From: Eubacteriaceae bacterium
GTDB lineage: Bacteria > Bacillota > Clostridia > Lachnospirales > Lachnospiraceae
Reading direction: 5' to 3'
Assembly: GCA_910574915.1 (NCBI GenBank)
Contig: CAJTCR010000059.1
Coordinates: 1 to 32,312, forward strand
DNA: 32,312 nucleotides
The notes below the pieces were generated by a model. That model was not told where the DNA came from, did no database searches, and was given only the letters and a program-made list of their open reading frames with translations. Positions 15,245 to 21,975 of this stretch are shown here, one piece after another (within the stretch, counting starts at the first letter, position 1; every line of letters begins with the position of its first letter). Both the position numbers and the translations under genes were made by a program.

Positions 15245-15595
15245 TCATAATATCGAATCCTTATAAAAAGCAATTTTATCGTCCAGATTGCTTAGATATT
15301 CTGCCCATTTCTTCTGCTGCTCTAACACATACTCTCTGTGCTTTTCAAGCATTTCCAGACGTTCCGGCATAGTGGTATTTCCCTCATACCGCAGCCTTGA
15401 ATATTCCTTAATATCCTTTAGCAGCATACCAGTGTCTTTCAGGCGTTTGATAAATTTTATCCATTCCATATCACTTTCATCATAACAGCGTCTGCCGGCA
15501 TTATTACGCCTTACCCTGATCAACCCTTTCTTCTCATAATACCGCAGGGTATATTCACTGATCCCGGCTGCTTTTGCCATCTCTCCAATCCTCAT
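15245..15595 (-). CDS. MerR-family transcriptional regulator
   Basis: 116 residues from ATG 15595, with AGGAG seven bases upstream. The N-terminal winged helix reads MRIGEMAKAAGISEYTLRYY, EKKGLIRVRRNNAGRRCYDE, then LKDTGMLLKDIKEYSRLRYE, followed by the coiled dimerisation helix. No metal-binding cysteine loop follows, so it belongs to the AdhR/redox-sensing or effector-binding type rather than MerR proper. It is transcribed away from a decarboxylase-like fragment. The shared control region has a MerR-type promoter with an over-long spacer. Confidence 0.92.
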   Translation of the reverse strand: MRIGEMAKAAGISEYTLRYYEKKGLIRVRRNNAGRRCYDESDMEWIKFIKRLKDTGMLLKDIKEYSRLRYEGNTTMPERLEMLEKHREYVLEQQKKWAEYLSNLDDKIAFYKDSIL

Positions 15596-15618
15596 AAAAA
15601 TCACTCCTGAAAAAGTTC

Positions 15619-15649
15619 TTGACTTACACTATACTCTAAGTAATATGCT
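15619..15649 (+). promoter_or_regulatory. MerR-type promoter with 19-bp spacer and inverted repeat
   Basis: TTGACT (15619-15624) and TATGCT (15644-15649) are separated by 19 bases. The spacer holds ACTTA...TAAGT arms, with ACTCTAAG on the right. MerR-family activators bind such spacer palindromes and untwist the DNA. It points toward the decarboxylase-like fragment at 15775. The leader 15650-15774 has two small hairpins (CCCTGC..GCAGGG and CCGCACAAGTGCGG). Confidence 0.75.
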
Positions 15650-15774
15650 CTTATTAGTCAATACCCTGCCATAAACAGCAGGGATTTTGACTCTCGCAGT
15701 ATTCGCCAAATATCCGCACAAGTGCGGCTGCTTGGCTCATTACCTGCGGAAATCAAAAAAGGAGGCAAAATCAA

Positions 15775-15980
15775 ATGGAAAACACAAGGTTTACACAGGG
15801 CATGGAACAGTTAAAGGCAATTGATGGCAAAGGAGGCGAAAATGTCATAAAGTCCCTTGAGGACATAGCGCCCGATTTAGGAAAATTCATTGTTGAGTTT
15901 GCTTTTGGCGATATTTACACAAGGGAAGGACTGACAACAGAAGAACGGGAAATGATAACCCTGTCCAGCCTGCTTACAAT
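15775..15980 (+). pseudogene. Carboxymuconolactone decarboxylase-family N-terminal fragment
   Basis: It begins at ATG 15775 with AAGGAGG upstream: FTQGMEQLKAIDGKGGENVI, LEDIAPDLGKFIVEFAFGDI, YTREGLTTEEREMITLSSLL. This is the N-terminal half of a CMD/AhpD-like protein up to the helix that precedes the catalytic histidine region. After about residue 68 the frame is unrelated and ends at 16086. The fragment still has its MerR-type promoter. Confidence 0.7.
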
Positions 15981-15998
15981 TTTCATCCTGTTCAGACT

Positions 15999-16030
15999 GA
16001 GGAAAAAGGACATTACAATCCTTTTTCCTC
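15999..16030. terminator. 12-bp perfect stem-loop, likely terminator
   Basis: GAGGAAAAAGGA (15999-16010) pairs with TCCTTTTTCCTC (16019-16030) across eight bases. It lies between a plus-strand and a minus-strand gene fragment and may end transcription from either side. Confidence 0.55.
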
Positions 16031-16083
16031 TCTACTATCTTTCATCTAAAGCCAGCAACCGGGATATATTTTCTCCTCCTGCA

Positions 16084-16365
16084 TAGCATCCGGCGAACTG
16101 CCGGCTATCTGCGGCGTAAATTTTGTAGAAAGGATAACGCTGTCCCGGCGCACATCTTTTACAAAATTACCAAGAATACGTTCAGAAGTCCCTTCTCCGT
16201 AAACCGCAGCCGTGTCCCACAGGTTCAGCCCGCACTCCACTGCTTTTTCAAACACCGGCTTCAATTCTTCTTCAAATAAATGGTTTCCAAATACCTGATC
16301 CCTCCGGCTGCTCCTGCACCCCAAGACCAGGCTCCTAATGCAATTTTCGGTAATGTTGTACTCAT
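16084..16365 (-). pseudogene. Aldo/keto reductase N-terminal fragment with frameshift
   Basis: ATG 16365 has GGAGG upstream and begins TLPKIALGAWSWGAGAAGG. The frame then shifts by one base (GGG would need to be GGGG) to DQVFGNHLFEEELKPVFEKA, CGLNLWDTAAVYGEGTSERI, FVKDVRRDSVILSTKFTPQI. NLWDTAAVYG carries the catalytic D and Y of the AKR tetrad and ILSTKF its lysine. The barrel beyond strand 3-4 is missing. AKR genes are frequent targets of this MerR subtype. Confidence 0.7.
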
Positions 16366-16391
16366 TTTCAAATCCTCCTGTTTTCTATTTT

Positions 16392-16545
16392 TTATTTCAA
16401 ATTTTCCTTAAAAAACTGCTCCAGCTTAGGGTTCTTTTTTCCTTCATAACCTTCCGGCAGATAAAGGTCACCTGCCAGTGTAATGCCATAACAGTTCTTA
16501 TACTGAACCTTTTTCATCTCAATTTTCGGGTTGATCTTAAATGTC
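16392..16545 (-). pseudogene. Alpha/beta hydrolase start fused to an unrelated C-terminus
   Basis: The frame reads FKINPKIEMKKVQYKNCYGI, TLAGDLYLPEGYEGKK, then NPKLEQFFKENLK and TAA at 16392. The first part is the N-terminal strand pair typical of alpha/beta hydrolases; the last 13 residues look like another protein's C-terminus, so an in-frame deletion has joined them. The upstream side begins exactly at the MITE-like element. Confidence 0.5.
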
Positions 16546-16711
16546 CTAGTACAGCGTTGCAGAAATAACAGTGCATACAGTGCACGTTATTTTTGTCAGC
16601 ACAAGGCGGAGGAAGGAGGCGATGCCGGGTGCATCATTGACTGACGACAACGCGGTGATGGCGGAAATAGCGGGTGCTGTATTCACTGTTATTTCTGCAA
16701 TGCTGTACTAG
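16546..16711. mobile_element. 166-bp MITE-like element with 35-bp terminal inverted repeats
   Basis: The ends are imperfect inverted repeats beginning CTAGTACAGC and extending about 35 bases (including TTGCAGAAATAACAGTG) with two mismatches. The interior is about 95 bases, relatively G+C-rich, and encodes nothing. It sits between two gene fragments and supplies the TAG stop codon of the 16708-16959 gene. No clear target duplication is visible; CTAG at both ends is shared by the repeats themselves. Confidence 0.75.
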
Positions 16712-16959
16712 TATCCTTGTTTTCCATTTTCACGTCTACTTTTTATTTTATAGAGCAGGTAATCAAGGCAGTCTATCTGTTTCTGGCCTTTATGGACAGA
16801 GTCAAGCAAATCCTTCCTATGTCTTGTGAGTACCGGCACAATATCCGAGAACTGACCTTCCTTTACAAATGTCATACACAGTTCTGTCATCTGCTGGTCA
16901 CAACCGGCATCAATCAAGTTTTGGTAAATGCCCCCGTATATATCTTTTGCCTCTGCCAT
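16708..16959 (-). CDS. Conserved hypothetical protein, 3' end altered by a MITE-like insertion
   Basis: 83 residues from ATG 16959 (AAGGAG four bases upstream; an earlier start at 16983 is possible). It reads AKDIYGGIYQNLIDAGCDQQ, MTELCMTFVKEGQFSDIVPV, HRKDLLDSVHKGQKQIDCLD, YLLYKIKSRRENGK. It is all-helical with no catalytic motif. I associate this pattern with small proteins encoded beside MerR-type regulators in Clostridia. The last codons and stop come from the inserted element, so the natural C-terminus may be slightly different. Confidence 0.65.
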   Translation of the reverse strand: MAEAKDIYGGIYQNLIDAGCDQQMTELCMTFVKEGQFSDIVPVLTRHRKDLLDSVHKGQKQIDCLDYLLYKIKSRRENGKQGY

Positions 16960-17009
16960 CTTCCTTCCTCCTTCTGATCTCATTATAAATGGCCATCAAC
17001 AAAATATCA

Positions 17010-17290
17010 AATACATATATAATATCGTTTTTCATACTAAAAAGGTATTTTACTGTGCATATAAATACAATCCTAAATACAATCCTGCTGAATTATTTGA
17101 TGGCAGAAGAAATGGCATAACCATTACAGAAAAAAAGAAGCCAGGCGGAAGCATCTTACCGCATCACACAATTTCTGACTGGGAGAAAGACCGTAATAAA
17201 ATACAGGTTGGTGTAAAATGGCATTTTACAGTAGAAGATGCACGCATAAAACTGAAACGGCTGTATCCAAAGCCGCTATTTGAAGAATAA
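17010..17290 (+). pseudogene. Transposase C-terminal fragment (possibly ISAzo13-like)
   Basis: The plus strand reads FYCAYKYNPKYNPAELFDGR, NGITITEKKKPGGSILPHHT, QVGVKWHFTVEDARIKLKRL and ends YPKPLFEE. The EDARIKLKRLYP ending resembles the C-terminus of ISAzo13-type DDE transposases. The catalytic domain is absent. The upstream side meets the divergent promoter region of the 16708-16959 gene. A CTAGTACAG motif like the MITE end lies about 65 bases downstream. Confidence 0.4.
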
Positions 17291-17316
17291 ATATTTATAT
17301 CAAAGGAACTTATTTC

Positions 17317-17357
17317 AGTGCCTTGTTTTGATACAGTTTTAGACTTAACAAGGCACT
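17317..17357. repeat. 11-bp inverted repeat next to a CTAGTACAG motif
   Basis: AGTGCCTTGTT (17317-17327) pairs exactly with AACAAGGCACT (17347-17357). The second arm runs directly into CTAGTACAG (17356-17364), the same nine bases that end the element at 16546-16711. It could be a transposon end or a terminator for the transposase fragment. Confidence 0.5.
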
Positions 17358-17360
17358 AGT

Positions 17361-17466
17361 ACAGGGCTGACCATGCTGGAAAGACTGAATGCAATACCTG
17401 TCATCCCCGCCAGGTCATTGTAGTTTTTTGATGCATATACGGATCTTCTATAAGGCTGTGCAGGCC
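17361..17466 (-). pseudogene. Short coding-like remnant downstream of the paralog array
   Basis: The minus strand reads PYRRSVYASKNYNDLAGMTG, IAFSLSSMVSPV without a start or stop. Composition resembles the array proteins upstream of it. It ends at the CTAGTACAG motif. The function is unknown. Confidence 0.25.
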
Positions 17467-17502
17467 GCTGATATAAGCATGGAAATCAGCATGGCCTACG
17501 TC

Positions 17503-18000
17503 CTATAACTGTTCCAGCTTCTCCAAAAACGCTCTGTAAAATTCCCCTTCTTTGATGCGGGCCTGCTGAACCTCTATGCTCCTGGGCGTATATACTACGG
17601 GATGCTCCAAATCGTACAGCGCCTTTTTCGTTGCCTGAATCGCAGATTCCACTGTACTTCCAAGAATGTCAAAATTCTCCGTTTCACCCTTAAGCTGCTT
17701 ATTAAGGCGCTGCACCATCATCTGCGATATGTGGCTCATCATTCCGTTACCCCGGATTCCCATTCCATTCGCATTTACTTCTTTCGCCGCATCCATCCAC
17801 GCATCCCTCACTTCCTGTGGAGCATTGGGGCCGATCATCTCAAAGGCTTTCTCATCCTGATCGGCTGCTTTTCCCTGCGCCGCCTTTTCTTCCACCGTTT
17901 CCATAAATCCCACCGTTCCGGGTTCCGCACTTCTTTCCATCTTCCTTACCGTGTATCCTGTCATCGGATATCCCGCTGTCCCTATTCCATTTACACTCAT
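17503..18000 (-). CDS. MNINGIG-type array protein A
   Basis: 165 residues from ATG 18000, with GGAGGATATTTGGAG upstream. It opens SVNGIGTAGYPMTGYTVRKM, the N-terminal signature shared with the copies at 19092, 20138 and 20913. The middle differs from them: FEMIGPNAPQEVRDAWMDAA, GNGMMSHISQMMVQRLNKQL; the tail is ARIKEGEFYRAFLEKLEQL. No signal peptide or membrane segment is seen. The open frame continues upstream through a conserved leader (TYYKGVGAVLNDRG). It is the last intact member of the array. I cannot assign a function. Confidence 0.65.
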   Translation of the reverse strand: MSVNGIGTAGYPMTGYTVRKMERSAEPGTVGFMETVEEKAAQGKAADQDEKAFEMIGPNAPQEVRDAWMDAAKEVNANGMGIRGNGMMSHISQMMVQRLNKQLKGETENFDILGSTVESAIQATKKALYDLEHPVVYTPRSIEVQQARIKEGEFYRAFLEKLEQL

Positions 18001-18180
18001 CTCCAAATATCCTCCATTTTTATCCAATATTTTAGCGATTCCTCTGTCGTTCAGAACCGCTCCTACTCCCTTATAATAAGTCCAAGCAGTTTATTGCCTT
18101 ATACAAAGCTATTCTCCTATGCTCCACGGTCAAATTCCATACTGGCTTTCATCCCCTCTCAATGCTCCCCAATCTGCCGG
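18001..18180 (-). repeat. Array leader repeat, copy 1
   Basis: It shares with 19629-19800, 20678-20850 and 21459-21570 a block containing GGAGC..CTGAACGACAGAGG and GTATGGAATTTGACC (minus strand). It reads TYYKGVGAVLNDRG in frame with gene A. It marks the boundary of a duplicated unit. Confidence 0.6.
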
Positions 18181-18221
18181 AAAGCGTGGGGACTCCTGCC
18201 CTGCCCGCCCTATGGACTCAC

Positions 18222-19060
18222 CTACACATTGCTCTTTGAACGCTTATCAAGCTCTTTTATGTATTCATCAAATGTGTATATCTTATTCTCCCCAGCAAAG
18301 CGGAACCTTGCCCTTGTCCCCTCTATGCAGGTTGCCTTTATCATATCGGAAAAGGAATGCCATTCATGGCATTATATAGTTCTTCAGTTTTTTGAATGTA
18401 TTCGGCTTTTGCTGCCCTGTACATTGTGCAGTTATGGAAAATAAGAAATTCCTCGTCATCTATTGATGTTTTCGTTCCATCAATAATATTTTTATATATG
18501 TCATATGCTTTCTTTGTATCTCCTGTCATCTTTTCAATCAGGCTGCTGCCGTTTTCCGAATGGTAAGCATCGTATGCCGTTTTGTATTCTTCGTACTCCT
18601 CGGCTGCGGTTTTTGCCGTTCCGTCAGCAATCATAGCTTTTTTCTTTTCTATCAATACATCAATCTTTTCCTTTGCGTAAGCCTCTGCGCCCTTCTCTAT
18701 ATCCTCATCTTTATGAGAAACCGTCGAGTCTTCCAACTGTTTCAGACGGAACTCTGCTTTAGCCAGGCTTGTAATCGTATTATACGGATCGACCATTGCC
18801 TTCCAGCTAACGGGCAGTTTTTCATTCATAGAGCATACGGCGTTTCTGAATCCATCTAAACCAGAACCGATATGTATCAATTCCATATCAGTACCTGATT
18901 CCATTTTTTCGGCAAAAAATTGCTGTCCTGCTCCAGAAATTGATACGGTATCTCTGTTTGTGCCAGGCTTCGCTTCGCTCCCAATCTTGCCGCCAACATG
19001 AGACTCTGACGATTTTCCGCCTGCTGTTGCCGTATATGATGCCTGCCCTCTGTGGCTCAT
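18222..19060 (-). pseudogene. MNINGIG-array associated protein B, frameshifted near its end
   Basis: From ATG 19060 the frame runs 239 codons: GGKSSESHVGGKIGSEAKPG, NRDTVSISGAGQQFFAEKME, a long helical middle (DEDIEKGAEAYAKEKIDVLI), ending YNAMNGIPFPI at 18341. One extra T in the TTTT at about 18352 would continue as FSDMIKATCIEGTRARFRFA, ENKIYTFDEYIKELDKRSKS to TAG 18222, which clearly looks coding. The start has no ribosome binding site and an in-frame TGA lies just upstream, so the N-terminus is probably also lost. Function unknown. Confidence 0.6.
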
Positions 19061-19091
19061 TGGGGATATGCAGCCGTAGGGCAGTTTTCAA

Positions 19092-19628
19092 TCATGATTT
19101 GCCTTTACAGAAAGTCAGAATATCATTGATCCACTTCCCATACCGCAGATACCCGTCCCAATTTCCAAGCGTTTTCATGTCATTCATAAGTTCGTGCGCC
19201 ATTGCCATATAATCCGCGTTTTCGTGGTAGGAAGTACCGTCCATCTTATCCTTCAATATCGACATAGTCATGAAATTGCTGTCTGACTTATTCCCGGTAT
19301 GCGCATTTAGCGCAAGCATCTCCGTATAAGAGCAGCTATTCGGATTTACCTTGCTCACATCCACCGTCTGCTCGTATTCATTTCCGTTTATGTCAGTGCC
19401 TTTCACAAGGTAAACCGGATTGTCCTCTGAAAAATCATCCGCCCGATATACGTTTGCGCTTTCCCCCGTCTTTACGTGATGGATGGAAAACACTGCTTCA
19501 GGGTCGATATGCACTATATTTTTTGCACCTTGCACATTCGCCCCAAATCCATCCTTCGTACTGCTTTCTGTTTTTCTTGTCCCCTGCCATGCCGGATATC
19601 CTATTGTTTCTATTCCGTTAATATTCAT
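19092..19628 (-). CDS. MNINGIG-type array protein C
   Basis: 178 residues from ATG 19628, with GGAGG nine bases upstream. N-terminal signature NINGIETIGYPAWQGTRKTE. It shares the block VKGTDINGNEYEQTVDVSKV, NPNSCSYTEMLALNAHTG with D and E (AKGVDENGNEFEQTIHINKI, NPKCATVVEMRALEAHLG). The C-terminal helix EMANDMK-like region (MAHELMNDMKTLGNWDGYLR) also matches in position. No export signal is evident. It diverges from D and E in the first half, so it is an older duplicate. Confidence 0.7.
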   Translation of the reverse strand: MNINGIETIGYPAWQGTRKTESSTKDGFGANVQGAKNIVHIDPEAVFSIHHVKTGESANVYRADDFSEDNPVYLVKGTDINGNEYEQTVDVSKVNPNSCSYTEMLALNAHTGNKSDSNFMTMSILKDKMDGTSYHENADYMAMAHELMNDMKTLGNWDGYLRYGKWINDILTFCKGKS

Positions 19629-19800
19629 TTTTTCAACTCCTCCATTGTCATCAATTATTTCAATGGCAGCCCCTCTGTCATTCAGAGCCGCTCCTGCTCC
19701 CTTGTGATAAGTCCGAGCAGTTCATTACTTTACACAGAACTATTCTTCTATGTTCCCCGACAAAATTCCATACCAACCTTCACTGCTCCCCGGTCTGCCT
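19629..19800 (-). repeat. Array leader repeat, copy 2
   Basis: It carries the common leader block; the minus strand reads TYHKGAGAALNDRGAAIEII followed by DDNGGVEK, in frame with gene C. The promoter-distal part overlaps the end of the C_GCAxxG_C_C fragment. Confidence 0.6.
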
Positions 19801-20136
19801 GAATCTCTGCCCTGCCTTGTTGAGCTGTAACTTAGGATCGTTTTCTGAAAATCCCATGGGTCGTAATTCAAGACATCTCAATGAACCAAATGTTTTTTCA
19901 AAAGCAGACGCAAAGTTATAGCAGGCAGATACAATTTCATCAGTTGTTTTCCCCATCTTATGAAGATAAATTCCTATGAACATAAGAGTTCCTTCAACTA
20001 TACCACACTGCGCTCTGTAACCGCCAGCACCATGCAATCCAACCGCAGACCAGATTGTTTGCTGCTCAATAGCAATTTCAAATAATTCACCCAAACAGAT
20101 GATTGCTGTTCTCGCACAATTTATATCATGATAGAA
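19780..20136 (-). pseudogene. C_GCAxxG_C_C-family protein, truncated at both ends
   Basis: It reads YHDINCARTAIICLGELFEI, WSAVGLHGAGGYRAQCGIVE, GTLMFIGIYLHKMGKTTDEI, ACYNFASAFEKTFGSLRCLE, LRPMGFSENDP. The N-C-A start, the G-C-G-x-x-x-G region (here AQCGIVEG) and the F-G-S-x-x-C-x-E-L motif define the family, whose members are thought to be redox proteins. There is no start codon: the frame begins immediately after the stop of gene D. The tail (NKAGQRFRQTGEQ) comes from the array leader. It is therefore an insertion or deletion product inside the array. Confidence 0.65.
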
Positions 20137-20137
20137 T

Positions 20138-20677
20138 TTATTTCTTGTTCATGAAATCCCAATATGCCTGCATACTGTACTGGTAATATGCCGCTGTCTT
20201 TTTTTGGAGCAACAGCTTCATGTCGCCAATTTGCTTCTGGAACATATCCATGAAATCCGTCCTGTCATTTAATCCCATCGCCCCGGCTTCCATCGGAAGT
20301 GAAGTAAAGCCTCCCAACTTTTTCACACCCATATGCGCTTCCAAGGCACGCATTTCAACAACAGTCGCCGACTTGGGATTTATCTCGTTGATATGTATGG
20401 TCTTTTCAAATTCGTCCCCATTCTCATCAACACCTTTTGCGATTATTTTCGGGTCATCTTCCGTTGAATCTTCCGCATACTTGAGATAGTAAGACAGCCC
20501 TGTGCCGTTCCCACCAGTCCACAGCATATCTTCATCAGAAAAAATATTGTAAACTTTTGGTGTACCTGCCACATTATTTACCTGCGCCACAAAACTCTTT
20601 CCTGCCATATTCTGCTGTGCCTTTCTTGCACTCTGCCACGCCGGATGTCCTGTTGTTCCTATTCCATTGATATTCAT
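20138..20677 (-). CDS. MNINGIG-type array protein D
   Basis: 179 residues from ATG 20677, upstream element GGAAGG. N-terminal signature NINGIGTTGHPAWQSARKAQ, then QNMAGKSFVAQVNNVAGTPK. The middle has GGNGTGLSYYLKYAEDSTED and the shared block AKGVDENGDEFEKTIHINEI. The tail DFMDMFQKQIGDMKLLLQKK, AAYYQYSMQAYWDFMNKK is nearly the same as in E. The overall match to E is high, so duplication is recent. Unlike A, C and E, its leader is out of frame with the gene. Function unknown. Confidence 0.7.
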   Translation of the reverse strand: MNINGIGTTGHPAWQSARKAQQNMAGKSFVAQVNNVAGTPKVYNIFSDEDMLWTGGNGTGLSYYLKYAEDSTEDDPKIIAKGVDENGDEFEKTIHINEINPKSATVVEMRALEAHMGVKKLGGFTSLPMEAGAMGLNDRTDFMDMFQKQIGDMKLLLQKKTAAYYQYSMQAYWDFMNKK

Positions 20678-20905
20678 TTTTTCAAACCTTCCATTATTTT
20701 TATTATTGCGTCCCCTCTGTCGTTCAGAGCCGCATCCGCTCCCTTGCAATAAGTCCAAGCGGTTCATTTCCTCCATGCAAATAGCTGGTCTCCCGTTCAA
20801 ATTTTATACCGCACTTCGCCTCCCCTCCCAGCTCCCTGATCCCCCAATCTGCCGAAACGCCAGGGATGCCTGCGCCCTCTGTGGCTTATCGGGAATATGT
20901 AGCCG
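20678..20905 (-). repeat. Array leader repeat, copy 3
   Basis: It has the leader block (TYCKGADAALNDRG on the minus strand), but a shift puts it out of frame with gene D. Its far end (20840-20905) also matches a segment upstream of protein B (19035-19080: CCCTCTGTGGCTCAT region). Confidence 0.55.
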
Positions 20906-20912
20906 ATAGAAT

Positions 20913-21458
20913 TTATTTCCTGTTCATGAAATCCCAATACGCCTGCATACTGTACTGGTAATATGCCACCAGTTTTTGCTGCCCTAACAGCCTCATATCA
21001 CTGATCTGCTTTTGAAACATATCCATAAAGTCTGCTCTGTCATGCAATCCCATCTCTCCTGTCTCTGGTGGAAGGGAAGAAATGCCTCCGTTTTTATCTA
21101 CGCCAAGATGCGCTTCCAAAGCCCGCATCTCCACAACCGTTGCACATTTCGGATTTATCTTGTTGATATGTATGGTCTGCTCAAATTCATTTCCATTTTC
21201 ATCAACACCTTTTGCAATCACAGTCGGATCATCCTCTGTTGAACCTTCCGCATATTTGATGTAAAAGGACAGTCCTGTCCCGTTACCACCAGAGTACAGC
21301 ATATCATCCGTTTTCATATAGACTATAGATGTATGTGGCTTTGCACCTGCCACATTGTTCATCTGTGCCGCAAAACTCTTTCCTGCTGCATTCTGCTGTG
21401 TCCTCCTTGCCCCCTGCCATGCCGGATATCCTGTTGTTCCTATTCCGTTAATATTCAT
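20913..21458 (-). CDS. MNINGIG-type array protein E
   Basis: 181 residues from ATG 21458, with GGAGG nine bases upstream. NINGIGTTGYPAWQGARRTQ, QNAAGKSFAAQMNNVAGAKP, GGNGTGLSFYIKYAEGSTED, AKGVDENGNEFEQTIHINKI, NPKCATVVEMRALEAHLGVD, DRADFMDMFQKQISDMRLLG, ending YYQYSMQAYWDFMNRK. It is closest to D. It is the first intact array gene after the kinase gene on this strand. No signal peptide, membrane span or catalytic motif is seen; the repeated EQ/EK-T-I-H-I block may be a beta domain. The same frame is open upstream to 21713 through the leader. Confidence 0.7.
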   Translation of the reverse strand: MNINGIGTTGYPAWQGARRTQQNAAGKSFAAQMNNVAGAKPHTSIVYMKTDDMLYSGGNGTGLSFYIKYAEGSTEDDPTVIAKGVDENGNEFEQTIHINKINPKCATVVEMRALEAHLGVDKNGGISSLPPETGEMGLHDRADFMDMFQKQISDMRLLGQQKLVAYYQYSMQAYWDFMNRK

Positions 21459-21570
21459 TTTTTCAAATCCTCCATTGTAATCAATTATTTCAATGTCAGC
21501 CCCTCTGTCGTTCAAAGCCGCTCCCTCATAATAGGTCCCAGCTCCTCGGTCAAATTCCATACTGACCTTC
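21459..21570 (-). repeat. Array leader repeat, copy 4
   Basis: Shortest copy: the minus strand reads MEFDRGAGTYYEGAALNDRG then ADIEIIDYNGGFEK, in frame with gene E. It lacks about 60 bases found between the two blocks in the other copies. Confidence 0.6.
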
Positions 21571-21589
21571 ACCTCCATCCAAATTACCC

Positions 21590-21975
21590 ACGACAGGGAT
21601 GCACGGTCTTTGCGTCTCCGCCGTACCCCGCTGTCGGAAGTCACCGTGGTGGATGCCATCATCGTTATATTCCTTGTGCTGTCGATGCTCCAGCTTTCCG
21701 TATGGTTCACCACCCTCGCGCCGATAGCCCTGGCATTTGCCTGGGCACTCTTAAGGCCGTTTTCATATCCCTCTTTGAAGTAAGCAAGGCTTTCTTCCAG
21801 TTCTTTCGCCTTTTCCGGGTTCTATGCACACTCTTTCAGATAAGAACCGGAAATCTCCACACTGCCATTTTTTACACAGTCATAATTCTTCTGCAGGTAC
21901 TTTTGCCGCCGCATTCTTCCGGTACTGCTCCGCCAGATAATACCCTCCCAATTTACCTGTCACTCCGAAATCCAT
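21590..21975 (-). pseudogene. Decayed DUF6033-like protein after the kinase gene
   Basis: ATG 21975 (GAGAGGAAG before it) starts MDFGVTGKLGGYYLAEQYRK. A frameshift follows, then KNYDCVKNGSVEISGSYLKE, an in-frame TAG, NPEKAKELEESLAYFKEGYE, SAQANARAIGARVVNHTESW, SIDSTRNITMMASTTVTSDS. The pattern resembles a Lachnospiraceae family I know as DUF6033; the assignment is tentative. Its start overlaps the end of the kinase gene by 23 bases, so it was translationally coupled to the kinase and was probably the first array member. Confidence 0.5.

Noticed and set aside
17602..18444. 280-codon plus-strand open frame
   Set aside because: It lies antisense to array proteins A and B and the leader repeat, has no ribosome binding site and has shadow-like composition (rich in Ser, Arg, His, Phe).
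18001..21570. Leader repeats as a CRISPR array
   Set aside because: The repeats are about 100 bases or more, imperfect, and separated by genes rather than by uniform short spacers; no cas genes are present.
20913..21713. 266-residue version of array protein E starting at 21713
   Set aside because: The extra N-terminal part is the frameshifted DUF6033-like remnant plus the leader repeat. A good ribosome binding site and the family signature support the start at 21458.
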